Assembly (NCBI GenBank): GCA_023384025.1
Contig: JAHDXX010000067.1
Location: 1-14,187, forward strand
Reading direction: 5' to 3'
Length of the DNA: 14,187 bases
DNA from: Sphingomonadaceae bacterium
GTDB taxonomy: Bacteria; Pseudomonadota; Alphaproteobacteria; Sphingomonadales; Sphingomonadaceae
Shown: positions 1 through 6,411 of the stretch, piece after piece
How positions within the stretch are numbered: the first letter of the stretch is position 1
Layout: each line of letters begins with the position of its first letter
The notes under the pieces: model-generated
Seen by the model: only the letters and a program-made list of their open reading frames with translations
Databases searched by the model: none
What the model was told of the DNA's origin: nothing
Position numbers and translations under genes: made by a program

Positions 1-245
1 TGCCGGTGCGGTACCTGTCGACCGGGCAGAAGAAGCGGGCCGCGCTCGCCCGGCTCAGCGCGCAGGGCGCGCCGATCTGGCTGCTCGACGAGCCACTCAA
101 CGGGCTCGATCACAAGGGCGTGAGCATGGTCGGGGCGATGGTGGAAAGCCATTGCCGGGCTGACGGGATCTGCGTGCTCGCCTCGCACCAGCCCTTCCCG
201 CTTGATGGCATGCGGGTGCTCGACCTGTCGGAGTTCCTTGCGTGA
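1..245 (+). CDS. ccmA: Heme exporter ATP-binding protein CcmA, C-terminal part (5' end outside window)
   Basis: This is the last 80 codons of an ABC-transporter ATPase; the reading frame is open to the left edge. Visible in order are the ABC signature (LSTGQKKR), a Walker B segment ending LLDEP, the D-loop (NGLD) and the H-loop histidine (ASHQP). CcmA is the ATPase of the CcmAB(C) complex that acts at the inner membrane in system I cytochrome c maturation, where ATP hydrolysis releases holo-CcmE. The subfamily call rests on the next gene being ccmB, whose GTG start lies inside this gene's stop region (GTGA, 4-bp overlap), which indicates translational coupling. The signature alone would fit many ABC ATPases, but with the CcmB neighbour the assignment is strong. 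The P-loop lies outside the window. Confidence 0.93.
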   Translation, partial: PVRYLSTGQKKRAALARLSAQGAPIWLLDEPLNGLDHKGVSMVGAMVESHCRADGICVLASHQPFPLDGMRVLDLSEFLA

Positions 246-904
246 CGGGCGTGGTCCCTGCCCTGTTGTGGCGCGATGTGCGCACCCTGCTGGCGGGCGG
301 CGCACGGGGCGGTCCGATGCTGCCGCTGCTGTTCTTCCTCGCTGTCGCCATGCTCTTTCCGTTTGCAGTCGGGCCTGATCCCAAAGTGCTGGCGCGGACC
401 GGCGGGGGCGTGGTGTGGATTGCCGCGCTGCTGGCCGCGATCCTCCCGCTTGACCGACTGGTCACGCCCGATCTGGAACTGGGCACCTTCGACCAGCTCG
501 CCTTGCGGGGGATTTCCGAAGAGCTCGCCATGGCGGTGCGGCTGGTTGCCCACTGGCTCAGCTTCGGGCCGCTGCTCCTGCTGGCAACCTTGCCGGCGGC
601 CGCGCTGCTCGGGCTGGAGGGCGAGACGGTGCGCCTGCTTTTGCTGGGGCTGGTGGCGGGCACGCCGGGGCTTGCGGCCATCGGGACCATCATCGCCGCC
701 CTCACCGCCTCATTGCGCGGTGGCGCCGCGCTGGCCGGCCTGCTGCTGGTGCCGCTGGCCGTGCCGATCCTGATTTTCGGCGCAGGCAGCCTCGCCCGGG
801 GCGATACGACCGGCATCGCCCTTGCCGGGGCCATCAGCCTCGCGCTGGTCGGCATGGCGCCTTTTGCCGCCGGGGCAGCGATCCGGTCAGCCCGCGAGCA
901 CTGA
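242..904 (+). CDS. ccmB: Heme exporter membrane protein CcmB
   Basis: This 220-residue protein has the usual length for CcmB, the permease subunit that partners CcmA in cytochrome c maturation. It has about six hydrophobic segments (roughly residues 24-43, 55-75, 98-123, 131-158, 161-183 and 190-214). The conserved stretch after the second helix has the family look of an acidic start followed by G-x-x-x-Q-L (DLELGTFDQL, 78-87). The start is GTG at 242, overlapping the ccmA stop by 4 bp; no separate ribosome-binding site is needed if translation is coupled. The usual partners ccmC and ccmD do not follow: the next gene is a DUF2189 protein 70 bp away. The rest of the ccm set must therefore lie elsewhere or upstream. 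Confidence 0.93.
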   Translation: MTGVVPALLWRDVRTLLAGGARGGPMLPLLFFLAVAMLFPFAVGPDPKVLARTGGGVVWIAALLAAILPLDRLVTPDLELGTFDQLALRGISEELAMAVRLVAHWLSFGPLLLLATLPAAALLGLEGETVRLLLLGLVAGTPGLAAIGTIIAALTASLRGGAALAGLLLVPLAVPILIFGAGSLARGDTTGIALAGAISLALVGMAPFAAGAAIRSAREH

Positions 905-974
905 CGGGCTTGCGCACCTCTCCCGCTTGAGGCACCTTCCCGAGCGGGGCGTCGCGAGGAGAGGAGAAACGACC

Positions 975-1748
975 ATGGCCACCAAGGCCCAGGTCGCGCC
1001 CGTTGCCGTCGCGCGCGACCTAACTGTGGCAGACTTGCGCGCGGCGATGGCCGCTGGCTGGCGCGATTTTGCCGCAGCCCCGCTGTTCGGGCTGTTCTTT
1101 GCCGGAATCTACGTCGGCGGCGGGCTGTTCCTTGCCTATGCCCTGCTGGCCTGGGGCGAAGCGACCTGGCTGATCCCGGCGGCCGCTGGCTTCCCGCTGA
1201 TTGCCCCGTTCATCGCGGTGGGCCTGTACGAGGTCAGCCGCCGCCGCGAGGCGGGCCTGCCGATACAATGGCGCGCCGTGCTGGGTGCCCTGCGCGGTCG
1301 CGGCGACGAACAGATTGTCAGCATGGGCGTGATCGTGTTCGTTGCCTTCGGTTTCTGGCTCATGGTTGCACATGGCATTTTCGCGATTTTCCTCGCCGAA
1401 AGCGGGGTCGGTTCGGAATCGCTGGAGATTTTTCAGACCGGAGCGGGGCTTGCTATGCTTCTGGTCGGCAGCGCCGTGGGCGGGCTGATGGCCCTCGCCT
1501 TCTATGCCATTACCGTGATGAGCCTGCCGATGCTGGTGGACCGCGAGGTCGATTTCCTGACCGCGATCATCGTCAGCTTGGCCACCGTACGCTCCAACAA
1601 GAGGGTCATGCTCATCTGGGCAGTGCTGATCGGCGCGACGCTGTTCGTGGCGATGGTCCCGCTGTTTCTCGGCCTGCTGGTGGCGCTGCCGGTGCTGGGC
1701 CACGCCACCTGGCACCTTTACCGGCGGGTGGTCGGCGCGTCTCAGTAA
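975..1748 (+). CDS. DUF2189 family integral membrane protein
   Basis: This is a 257-residue polytopic membrane protein. The frame is open from 822, but ATG 975 is chosen because the purine-rich GGAGAGGAGA (958-967) lies just upstream, and because the earlier part of the frame covers the end of ccmB and the intergenic gap. Hydrophobic segments lie at about 37-59, 64-85, 115-142, 156-186 and 212-242. The N-terminal RAAMAAGWRDFAAAP pattern, the charged loop after helix 2 (YEVSRRREAG) and the late LPMLVDREVDFLTAI segment match proteins annotated DUF2189 (COG5473-like), as I recall the family. Function is unknown. It follows ccmB on the same strand with a 70-bp gap and may be cotranscribed. Its last 7 bp overlap the 3' end of the convergent map gene. 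Confidence 0.85.
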   Translation: MATKAQVAPVAVARDLTVADLRAAMAAGWRDFAAAPLFGLFFAGIYVGGGLFLAYALLAWGEATWLIPAAAGFPLIAPFIAVGLYEVSRRREAGLPIQWRAVLGALRGRGDEQIVSMGVIVFVAFGFWLMVAHGIFAIFLAESGVGSESLEIFQTGAGLAMLLVGSAVGGLMALAFYAITVMSLPMLVDREVDFLTAIIVSLATVRSNKRVMLIWAVLIGATLFVAMVPLFLGLLVALPVLGHATWHLYRRVVGASQ

Positions 1749-2569
1749 GGCGGTTGGTCGAGACCCTTGGGGCTCTTGGTGAAGATCTCGATCCCGCTTT
1801 CCGTGATGCCAAGCGAGTGTTCGAACTGCGCCGAGAGCGACTTGTCGCGCGTTACAGCAGTCCACCCGTCGCCAAGCACCTTGGCCCAGGGTTTGCCGAG
1901 GTTGATCATCGGTTCGATGGTGAAGAACATCCCCGGCTTGAGCAGCGGCCCGGTTCCCGCTTGCGCGGCGTGGATCACTTCCGGCGCATCATGGAACAGG
2001 CGGCCGAGGCCGTGGCCGCAGAATTCGCGCACCACGCCGTAACGGAACTGGCGCGCATGTGCTTCGATCGCGGCACCAATATCGCCCAGCCGCGCGCCCG
2101 GCTTGCCCGCTGCGGCGATCCCCAGCATCAGGCATTCATAGGTCACTTCGACCAGCTTGCGCGCTTTCAGGGAAGGCTCGCCCGCAAAGTACATCCGGCT
2201 GGTATCGCCGTGCCAGCCATCAAGCAGAGGGGTCACGTCGATGTTGACGATGTCCCCGTCCTTCAGCGCCTTGTCGCCCGGAATACCGTGGCAGATCACA
2301 TGGTTGATCGAAGTGCAGCAGCTATGGGTGTAGCCGCGATAGCCGAGCGTCGCGGGGACCGCGCCCGCGTCCAGCATCATGCCCCGGACCCTGTCGTCGA
2401 TCTGGCCGGTGGTCACGCCGGGCTGGACGAACCCGGTCAGCTCGTCGAGGATTTCCGCCGCCAGTCGCCCGGCCTTGCGCATCCCTTCGAACCCTTCCGG
2501 GCCATGGAGCTTGATCGTGCCGTCGCGGTAGACGGTCTGGTCGCTGTCGATCACCTGATATTCGGTCAT
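1742..2569 (-). CDS. map: Type I methionine aminopeptidase
   Basis: This cytoplasmic metalloenzyme removes the initiator methionine from nascent proteins. The 275-residue protein has the complete pita-bread active site: substrate-binding His94 (CHGIPG), metal ligands Asp111 (NIDVT), Asp122 (GDTSRM), His186 (GHGLG), Glu219 (FTIEPM) and Glu250 (FEHSLG). There is no insert in the catalytic domain, so it is type I. About 20 residues precede the block that aligns with the E. coli N terminus, as is common in alphaproteobacterial homologues. ATG 2569 has no good Shine-Dalgarno sequence. It lies 40 bp after the stop of the DUF3298 gene on the same strand, so it may be expressed from that gene's transcript. 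Its stop overlaps the convergent DUF2189 gene by 7 bp, leaving no room for an intervening terminator. Confidence 0.97.
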   Translation of the reverse strand: MTEYQVIDSDQTVYRDGTIKLHGPEGFEGMRKAGRLAAEILDELTGFVQPGVTTGQIDDRVRGMMLDAGAVPATLGYRGYTHSCCTSINHVICHGIPGDKALKDGDIVNIDVTPLLDGWHGDTSRMYFAGEPSLKARKLVEVTYECLMLGIAAAGKPGARLGDIGAAIEAHARQFRYGVVREFCGHGLGRLFHDAPEVIHAAQAGTGPLLKPGMFFTIEPMINLGKPWAKVLGDGWTAVTRDKSLSAQFEHSLGITESGIEIFTKSPKGLDQPPY

Positions 2570-2609
2570 GGCGCGCGATGTAGCGTGCGCAGCACGAAAT
2601 TGCGAGGGT

Positions 2610-3440
2610 TCACCGATTCGCGGTGAAGACCGCGCGGTATTGCGGTTTGACGGCAGCGAGTATGCCGCCCGTCACCGGCAGGTCGACCTCGTATTCTCCC
2701 TCGGCGTAGGGCCCGGCAACATAGGGTCCGTAATAGAACCCCAGCCGGTCAAAGGTATTGCCGTCGGACGAGCCTGCAAACAGGGTTACCGATTCCATGT
2801 CCGGGCAGTCATCCGGCCATTCGCTGCTGTTGGCCGGCACAGGTTCTCCCCGGCGTTTGCCGCGCTCGGTGTTGAGCAGACGACACCGGGTAGCGGCCGT
2901 TGCCCTTTCCAGCGCCGCCAGATCGAACATTTCCTTGGGGTCAAATGATTTCCCGGTGTTGCGATCCCACACCAGCGCGCTCCGCCCGTAGTTCCCGTGC
3001 GCTCCTCCGGTGTAGGTCGCCACATCAGACGAGAGACTGAGGAACCGAGGCAGGTTGGCGACCACTTTCCATTCCACGGTGAGGGTATTGCTGCGGCAGC
3101 TATTATATTCCGCCGGGCAATCGGCCATCGCCTCTTTCCATTGCAGCTTCTGCTCTGCGAGGTCCTGCGCGATATTCGCCTTGAAGAGCTTGACCAGCCC
3201 CGGCTCGCCACTGACCTCTACCGGCCAGCTGTATGCATATTCGCGCGAACCGCCGTCGCTTTCGTCATTGTCGGTCATGGCGAACGGCCTGGCATCATCC
3301 TTGCCGGATGTTGCAGTTGCTTTTGCCGGTGCGGAAACTTCGCGCGCGGCAGACTTTTGCCCATCAGGCACCGGCTCCGCGCCGGAACAACCCACACCGA
3401 GAAACGCCAGCGAAAGGGGCAGGAAAGTCCGCATAACCAT
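2610..3440 (-). CDS. DUF3298 (RsiV/PdaC-like) domain protein, putative lipoprotein
   Basis: This 276-residue predicted envelope protein starts at ATG 3440, which has an AAGGAG site 6 nt upstream; the open frame extends to 3479 but lacks such a site. The N terminus has a short hydrophobic signal followed by LGVGC, giving Cys18 as the likely lipidation site, although Gly at -3 is atypical for a lipobox. A low-complexity Ala/Ser/Lys linker follows (about 20-50). The remainder looks like DUF3298: a TGGAHGNYG motif mid-domain, a segment ending FDPKEMFDL, and a C-terminal GFYYGPYVAGPYAEGEYEVDLP-type block in two overlapping parts. Four cysteines in the domain could form disulphides. DUF3298/DUF4163 modules occur in RsiV, which binds lysozyme, and in the deacetylase PdaC; this protein has neither an anti-sigma nor a deacetylase domain, so its role is unknown. 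It appears to be the first gene of a unit with map. Confidence 0.8.
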   Translation of the reverse strand: MVMRTFLPLSLAFLGVGCSGAEPVPDGQKSAAREVSAPAKATATSGKDDARPFAMTDNDESDGGSREYAYSWPVEVSGEPGLVKLFKANIAQDLAEQKLQWKEAMADCPAEYNSCRSNTLTVEWKVVANLPRFLSLSSDVATYTGGAHGNYGRSALVWDRNTGKSFDPKEMFDLAALERATAATRCRLLNTERGKRRGEPVPANSSEWPDDCPDMESVTLFAGSSDGNTFDRLGFYYGPYVAGPYAEGEYEVDLPVTGGILAAVKPQYRAVFTANR

Positions 3441-3487
3441 GGTTTTCTCCTTGTCGCAGCCCCGATTCCGCCGCAACACCCCCGCTT

Positions 3488-4876
3488 ATGACCAAGAAGA
3501 CCGACCTCATCCAGCCTGATCGCGGACAGGAAGCCATCGCCATCCACCTTGTCGACAAGAACGGCTTTGACAACTGGGCCAAGGCGCTGTCGGCAGGGCA
3601 GCGGGCTGCGCTCGCAGCGCAGAAGTTCGACGGTGGTGGCTATCAGGTCGGGATCGTCCCGAACGGTGACGGGTGGTTCGCGGTGGGCGGCGTTGCCAAT
3701 CCGGCCGATCTGTCGAGTTGGTGCCTCGCCAAGCTTGCCGAAGTCCTGCCGGAAGGCACCTATCGCCTTGCCGGCGGCGAGCCCGGCCCGGCCATGCACG
3801 GCTGGCTGACCGCGCAATACCGCTTCACCCGTTACAAGGACACCAAGGATGCGCCCGGGCCGAGAGTGCTGCTGACCGGCGAGGTCAAGGCGATAGAGCC
3901 AGCGCTGGCCGAAGCGGCAGCGGTCGCGCTGGTGGCGGACCTCGTCAACACTCCTGCCGAAGACATGGGGCCGGCCGCGCTCGAGGACATCGCGGAAAGC
4001 ATCGCCAAGCGTCACGGTGCCACGGTGAAAGTGGTGAAAGGTGATGCGCTGGAGAAAGATTACCCGATGGTCCATGCCGTCGGGCGGGCAGCCGCACGCC
4101 ATCATGCCCCGCGCCTGATCCGGCTCGAATGGGGCAAGGAAAGCGATCCGCTGGTTGCCGTGGTCGGCAAGGGAGTCTGCTTCGATTCCGGCGGGCTCGA
4201 CATCAAGCCTGCCTCGGGCATGCTGCTGATGAAGAAGGACATGGGTGGCGCGGCCCATGCACTGGCCCTCGCAGACCTGATCATGGGGGCCCGCTTGCCG
4301 GTGCGGCTGCACTTGCTGGTTCCGGCCGTGGAAAACGCCATTGCCGGCAATGCCTTCCGGCCCGGTGACGTGCTCTCCAGCCGCAAGGGCCTGACCGTGG
4401 AAATCGGCAACACCGATGCCGAAGGCCGCCTCGTTCTCGGCGATGCACTGACCCGGGCGAGCGAGGATTCGCCCGACCTGATCATCGATTTTGCCACTCT
4501 CACCGGCGCGGCACGGGTCGCGCTGGGTCCGGACCTGCCGGCCCTGATGACCCGCCGTGACGAGACTGCACAGGCGCTGCTCGACGCCGGGATGGCATGC
4601 GACGATCCTTGCTGGCGCATGCCGCTGCACGACGGCTATCGCGAATGGCTCGCGTCGGACATTGCCGATACCAACAACACCCATTCCAATGGCTTCGCCG
4701 GGGCCAGCGTGGCCGGCCTGTTCCTCGACCGGTTCGTGGGAGATGGCATCGACTGGGCGCATTTCGACACTTTCGCATGGCGGCCTGCCGCCAAGCCCGG
4801 ACGCCCCAAAGGTGGTGCGGCGCTGGGCCTTCGGGCGGCATTCCGGATGCTCCGCGCGCGCTACGGCAGCGCCTGA
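3488..4876 (+). CDS. M17 leucyl aminopeptidase family protein
   Basis: This 462-residue cytosolic exopeptidase is related to PepA and removes N-terminal residues from peptides using two metal ions. The C-terminal catalytic domain is intact. The predicted metal ligands are Lys228, Asp233, Asp251, Asp310 and Glu312, with catalytic Lys240 and Arg314, inside the segments VGKGVCFDSGG, DIKPA, KKDMGG and the family signature NTDAEGRL (308-315). The N-terminal domain (about 1-140) is shorter and more divergent than in E. coli PepA (about 500 aa), typical of the alphaproteobacterial subgroup. ATG 3488 is the first start in frame; no convincing Shine-Dalgarno lies in the C-rich leader. The gene diverges from the DUF3298 gene across only 47 bp. 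It is followed by the SH3 gene and argC on the same strand. Confidence 0.94.
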   Translation: MTKKTDLIQPDRGQEAIAIHLVDKNGFDNWAKALSAGQRAALAAQKFDGGGYQVGIVPNGDGWFAVGGVANPADLSSWCLAKLAEVLPEGTYRLAGGEPGPAMHGWLTAQYRFTRYKDTKDAPGPRVLLTGEVKAIEPALAEAAAVALVADLVNTPAEDMGPAALEDIAESIAKRHGATVKVVKGDALEKDYPMVHAVGRAAARHHAPRLIRLEWGKESDPLVAVVGKGVCFDSGGLDIKPASGMLLMKKDMGGAAHALALADLIMGARLPVRLHLLVPAVENAIAGNAFRPGDVLSSRKGLTVEIGNTDAEGRLVLGDALTRASEDSPDLIIDFATLTGAARVALGPDLPALMTRRDETAQALLDAGMACDDPCWRMPLHDGYREWLASDIADTNNTHSNGFAGASVAGLFLDRFVGDGIDWAHFDTFAWRPAAKPGRPKGGAALGLRAAFRMLRARYGSA

Positions 4877-4878
4877 AA

Positions 4879-4894
4879 CTTGCCGTTTGGCAAG
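4879..4894 (+). other. Short hairpin just after the aminopeptidase stop codon
   Basis: CTTGCC (4879-4884) and GGCAAG (4889-4894) form a perfect 6-bp stem with a GTTT loop, starting 2 nt after the aminopeptidase stop. No T-tract follows, so it is unlikely to be a strong intrinsic terminator on the plus strand. It may stabilise the 3' end or partly separate expression of the aminopeptidase from the SH3 gene and argC. The stem is short and could be chance. Confidence 0.3.
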
Positions 4895-4943
4895 AAGGCG
4901 GATAAGCGCGCGCAACTGCAATGACGGGGCAACGGGTCCAGGC

Positions 4944-5282
4944 GTGAACGAACAGACGAAATACGAGGTGCCAAGCGGCCAGCTTGCGCTTTCGGGTCCG
5001 GTCGTCCGCCCGGATCACGGATCGCTGCCGATCCGGGGCGATATCGCGCACGTGGCGCTGGCCAGCCGCTATCTGGTGGCAGCCTATGTCGTGCCGATCG
5101 AGCGGACTCTGGTTCACGCCGGATCGCTTCATGCCCAGCCGCGTGCGGACGCCGAAGTGGTCGGCACGCTTGATGCCGGAACCCGGTTCGAAGTGCTCGA
5201 CATTGCCGGCGCATGGGCGTGGGGCTGCCTCGGGCCCGAGGGGCCGACCGGCTACCTCCCGCTCGCCGCGCTCGAGGCGTGA
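4944..5282 (+). CDS. Stand-alone bacterial SH3 protein resembling the N-terminal domain of NlpC/P60 (C40) peptidases
   Basis: This 112-residue protein starts at GTG 4944; no ATG occurs in frame nearby. The order of motifs resembles, from memory, the N-terminal part of NlpC/P60 endopeptidases commonly encoded right after the M17 aminopeptidase in sphingomonads and other alphaproteobacteria. It has an RGDIAHVALAS segment (about 31-41), a valine-rich strand, then an SH3b fold with AEVVGTLDAGTRFEVLD and the signature GAWAWG followed by GYLPL near the C terminus. The catalytic Cys/His NlpC/P60 domain and the second SH3 domain are absent: the frame stops at 5280-5282, inside the GTGA that starts argC. 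There is no signal peptide. It cannot be a peptidase by itself; a cell-wall or peptide-binding role is inference. Codon use looks like its neighbours, so it is probably translated, possibly coupled to argC. Confidence 0.75.
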   Translation: MNEQTKYEVPSGQLALSGPVVRPDHGSLPIRGDIAHVALASRYLVAAYVVPIERTLVHAGSLHAQPRADAEVVGTLDAGTRFEVLDIAGAWAWGCLGPEGPTGYLPLAALEA

Positions 5283-6214
5283 GCCAGACCGTTTTCATCG
5301 ATGGTGCCGAAGGCACCACCGGGCTGGAGATCCGCGACCGGCTGGCAGGCCGCAGCGAGTTCTCCCTCGTCGTGCTGGACGATGCGCGGCGCAAGGACCT
5401 TGCCGCCCGGCGGGAAGCCCTCAATGAAGCCGACTTTGCAATCCTGTGCCTGCCTGACGAAGCCGCCCGCGAAGCAGTCGCACTGATTGATACCGCCAGC
5501 GGCACACGGGTGATCGATGCGTCCAGCGCCCATCGCGTGGCGCAGGGCTGGACCTACGGTTTTCCCGAACTGGTCGGGCGGGACGTGGTCGCCAATGCCA
5601 CCCGGGTGAGCAATCCCGGATGCTATCCGACCGGGTTCCTTGCCCTGGTCGCGCCGCTGGTGCGCGAAGGCTTGCTGCCTGCCGACTGGGGTTACACGGT
5701 CAACGCTGTCAGCGGCTATTCCGGCGGCGGCAAGGCGCTGATTGAGCGGTTTGCAAAGGAAGGCGATATCGCATTCCGGTCCTATGCGCTCGATCTGGCG
5801 CACAAGCACCTGCCGGAGATGAAGCAGCATGCCGGGCTGGCACATGATGTGATCTTTGCCCCTGCCGTGGTGCCCGCCTATCGCGGCATGGTGGTGGAAG
5901 TGCCCTTGCACCTCGTGGCCATGGGCAACCGGGTCACGGCACAAGACCTGCACGATGCACTGGCCCGGTTCTATGCAGGTTCAGCCGTAGTCCGGGTCCA
6001 CGACCGGGCACCCCTGCCCGAACTCCTGCTGCGCTCTGACCAGCAGCCCAGTGACGGCATCGACCTGCATATCCGCGGCAACGCCGGGGGGTATCACGTC
6101 CGCCTGATCGCCGTGCTCGACAATCTCGGCAAAGGCGCGAGCGGGGCTACCGTGCAATCGCTCAACCTGATGGCAGGCCTCGACGAAGCGACCGGCCTGC
6201 AATTGCCTGCCTAA
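5279..6214 (+). CDS. argC: N-acetyl-gamma-glutamyl-phosphate reductase, type 2
   Basis: This enzyme catalyses the third step of arginine (ornithine) biosynthesis, the NADPH-dependent reduction of N-acetyl-glutamyl phosphate to the semialdehyde, in the cytoplasm. The 311-residue length matches the shorter type 2 form rather than the roughly 340-residue type 1. Visible are the nucleotide-binding loop GAEGTTG (9-15), the catalytic cysteine in SNPGCYPTG (Cys115), the following SGYSGGGK segment and HKHLPEM. GTG 5279 is chosen because it aligns exactly with the family N terminus (MSQTVFIDGAEG) and overlaps the upstream SH3 stop by 4 bp; the open frame to the left is a shadow of that gene. A stem-loop covers its stop codon. 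The following glnB has its own long leader and is probably transcribed separately. Confidence 0.96.
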   Translation: MSQTVFIDGAEGTTGLEIRDRLAGRSEFSLVVLDDARRKDLAARREALNEADFAILCLPDEAAREAVALIDTASGTRVIDASSAHRVAQGWTYGFPELVGRDVVANATRVSNPGCYPTGFLALVAPLVREGLLPADWGYTVNAVSGYSGGGKALIERFAKEGDIAFRSYALDLAHKHLPEMKQHAGLAHDVIFAPAVVPAYRGMVVEVPLHLVAMGNRVTAQDLHDALARFYAGSAVVRVHDRAPLPELLLRSDQQPSDGIDLHIRGNAGGYHVRLIAVLDNLGKGASGATVQSLNLMAGLDEATGLQLPA

Positions 6215-6247
6215 TTTTTAGGCAATCAGTGGATTCGCTTTAGGCAA
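6202..6247 (+). repeat. AGGCAA repeat cluster and hairpin at the end of argC, upstream of glnB
   Basis: TGCCTAA (6208-6214) pairs perfectly with TTAGGCA (6218-6224), giving a tight hairpin that contains the argC stop codon. A wider inverted repeat, ATTGCCT (6202-6208) with AGGCAAT (6220-6226), uses overlapping bases. A direct copy, TTTAGGCAA, occurs at 6217-6225 and again at 6239-6247, exactly 22 bp apart, about two helical turns. No T-tract follows the hairpin on the plus strand. The arrangement could be a weak terminator for argC or a set of operator half-sites about 50-95 bp upstream of the sigma-54-like promoter. It does not match the NtrC consensus. Confidence 0.45.
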
Positions 6248-6297
6248 CCGAGGCCCTGCCCAACTGGCCGGAAGCCGCATTGCCGCGTGGACCGTGC

Positions 6298-6315
6298 TTG
6301 GCACGATTCTTGATT
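6298..6315 (+). promoter_or_regulatory. Sigma-54-like (-24/-12) promoter for glnB-glnA
   Basis: The stretch TTGGCACG-ATTC-TTGATT matches the sigma-54 consensus TGGCACG-N4-TTGCW with the correct 10-bp spacing between GG (6300-6301) and the -12 dinucleotide (6312-6313). The -12 position is GA instead of the usual GC, so it is near-consensus and not perfect. Transcription would begin near 6325, leaving a leader of about 85 nt before glnB. Sigma-54 and NtrC control of glnB-glnA is well known in proteobacteria, which supports the call. No clear NtrC palindrome (TGCACC-type) was found upstream. Confidence 0.5.
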
Positions 6316-6411
6316 ATTCCTTACCATGACACAATCGCCGACCGTGCCGGGCACCCGCCCGCCCGCGTCGGCCACAGGCGCAGGCCGATAGCGCAGGGAA
6401 GCGGGAACGAC

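Noticed and set aside
1268..2626. A 452-codon plus-strand frame spanning the DUF2189 and map genes
   Set aside because: It crosses two well-supported genes on opposite strands in wrong frames and shows Arg/Gly/Ala-rich shadow composition.
3275..4921. A 548-codon minus-strand frame over the aminopeptidase gene
   Set aside because: It runs antisense through the M17 motifs and into the DUF3298 gene in another frame, with low-complexity composition; it has no family features of its own.
6215..6297. An NtrC-binding palindrome upstream of the glnB promoter
   Set aside because: No TGCACC-N-GGTGCA type match could be found; the repeats present have a different core (AGGCAA).
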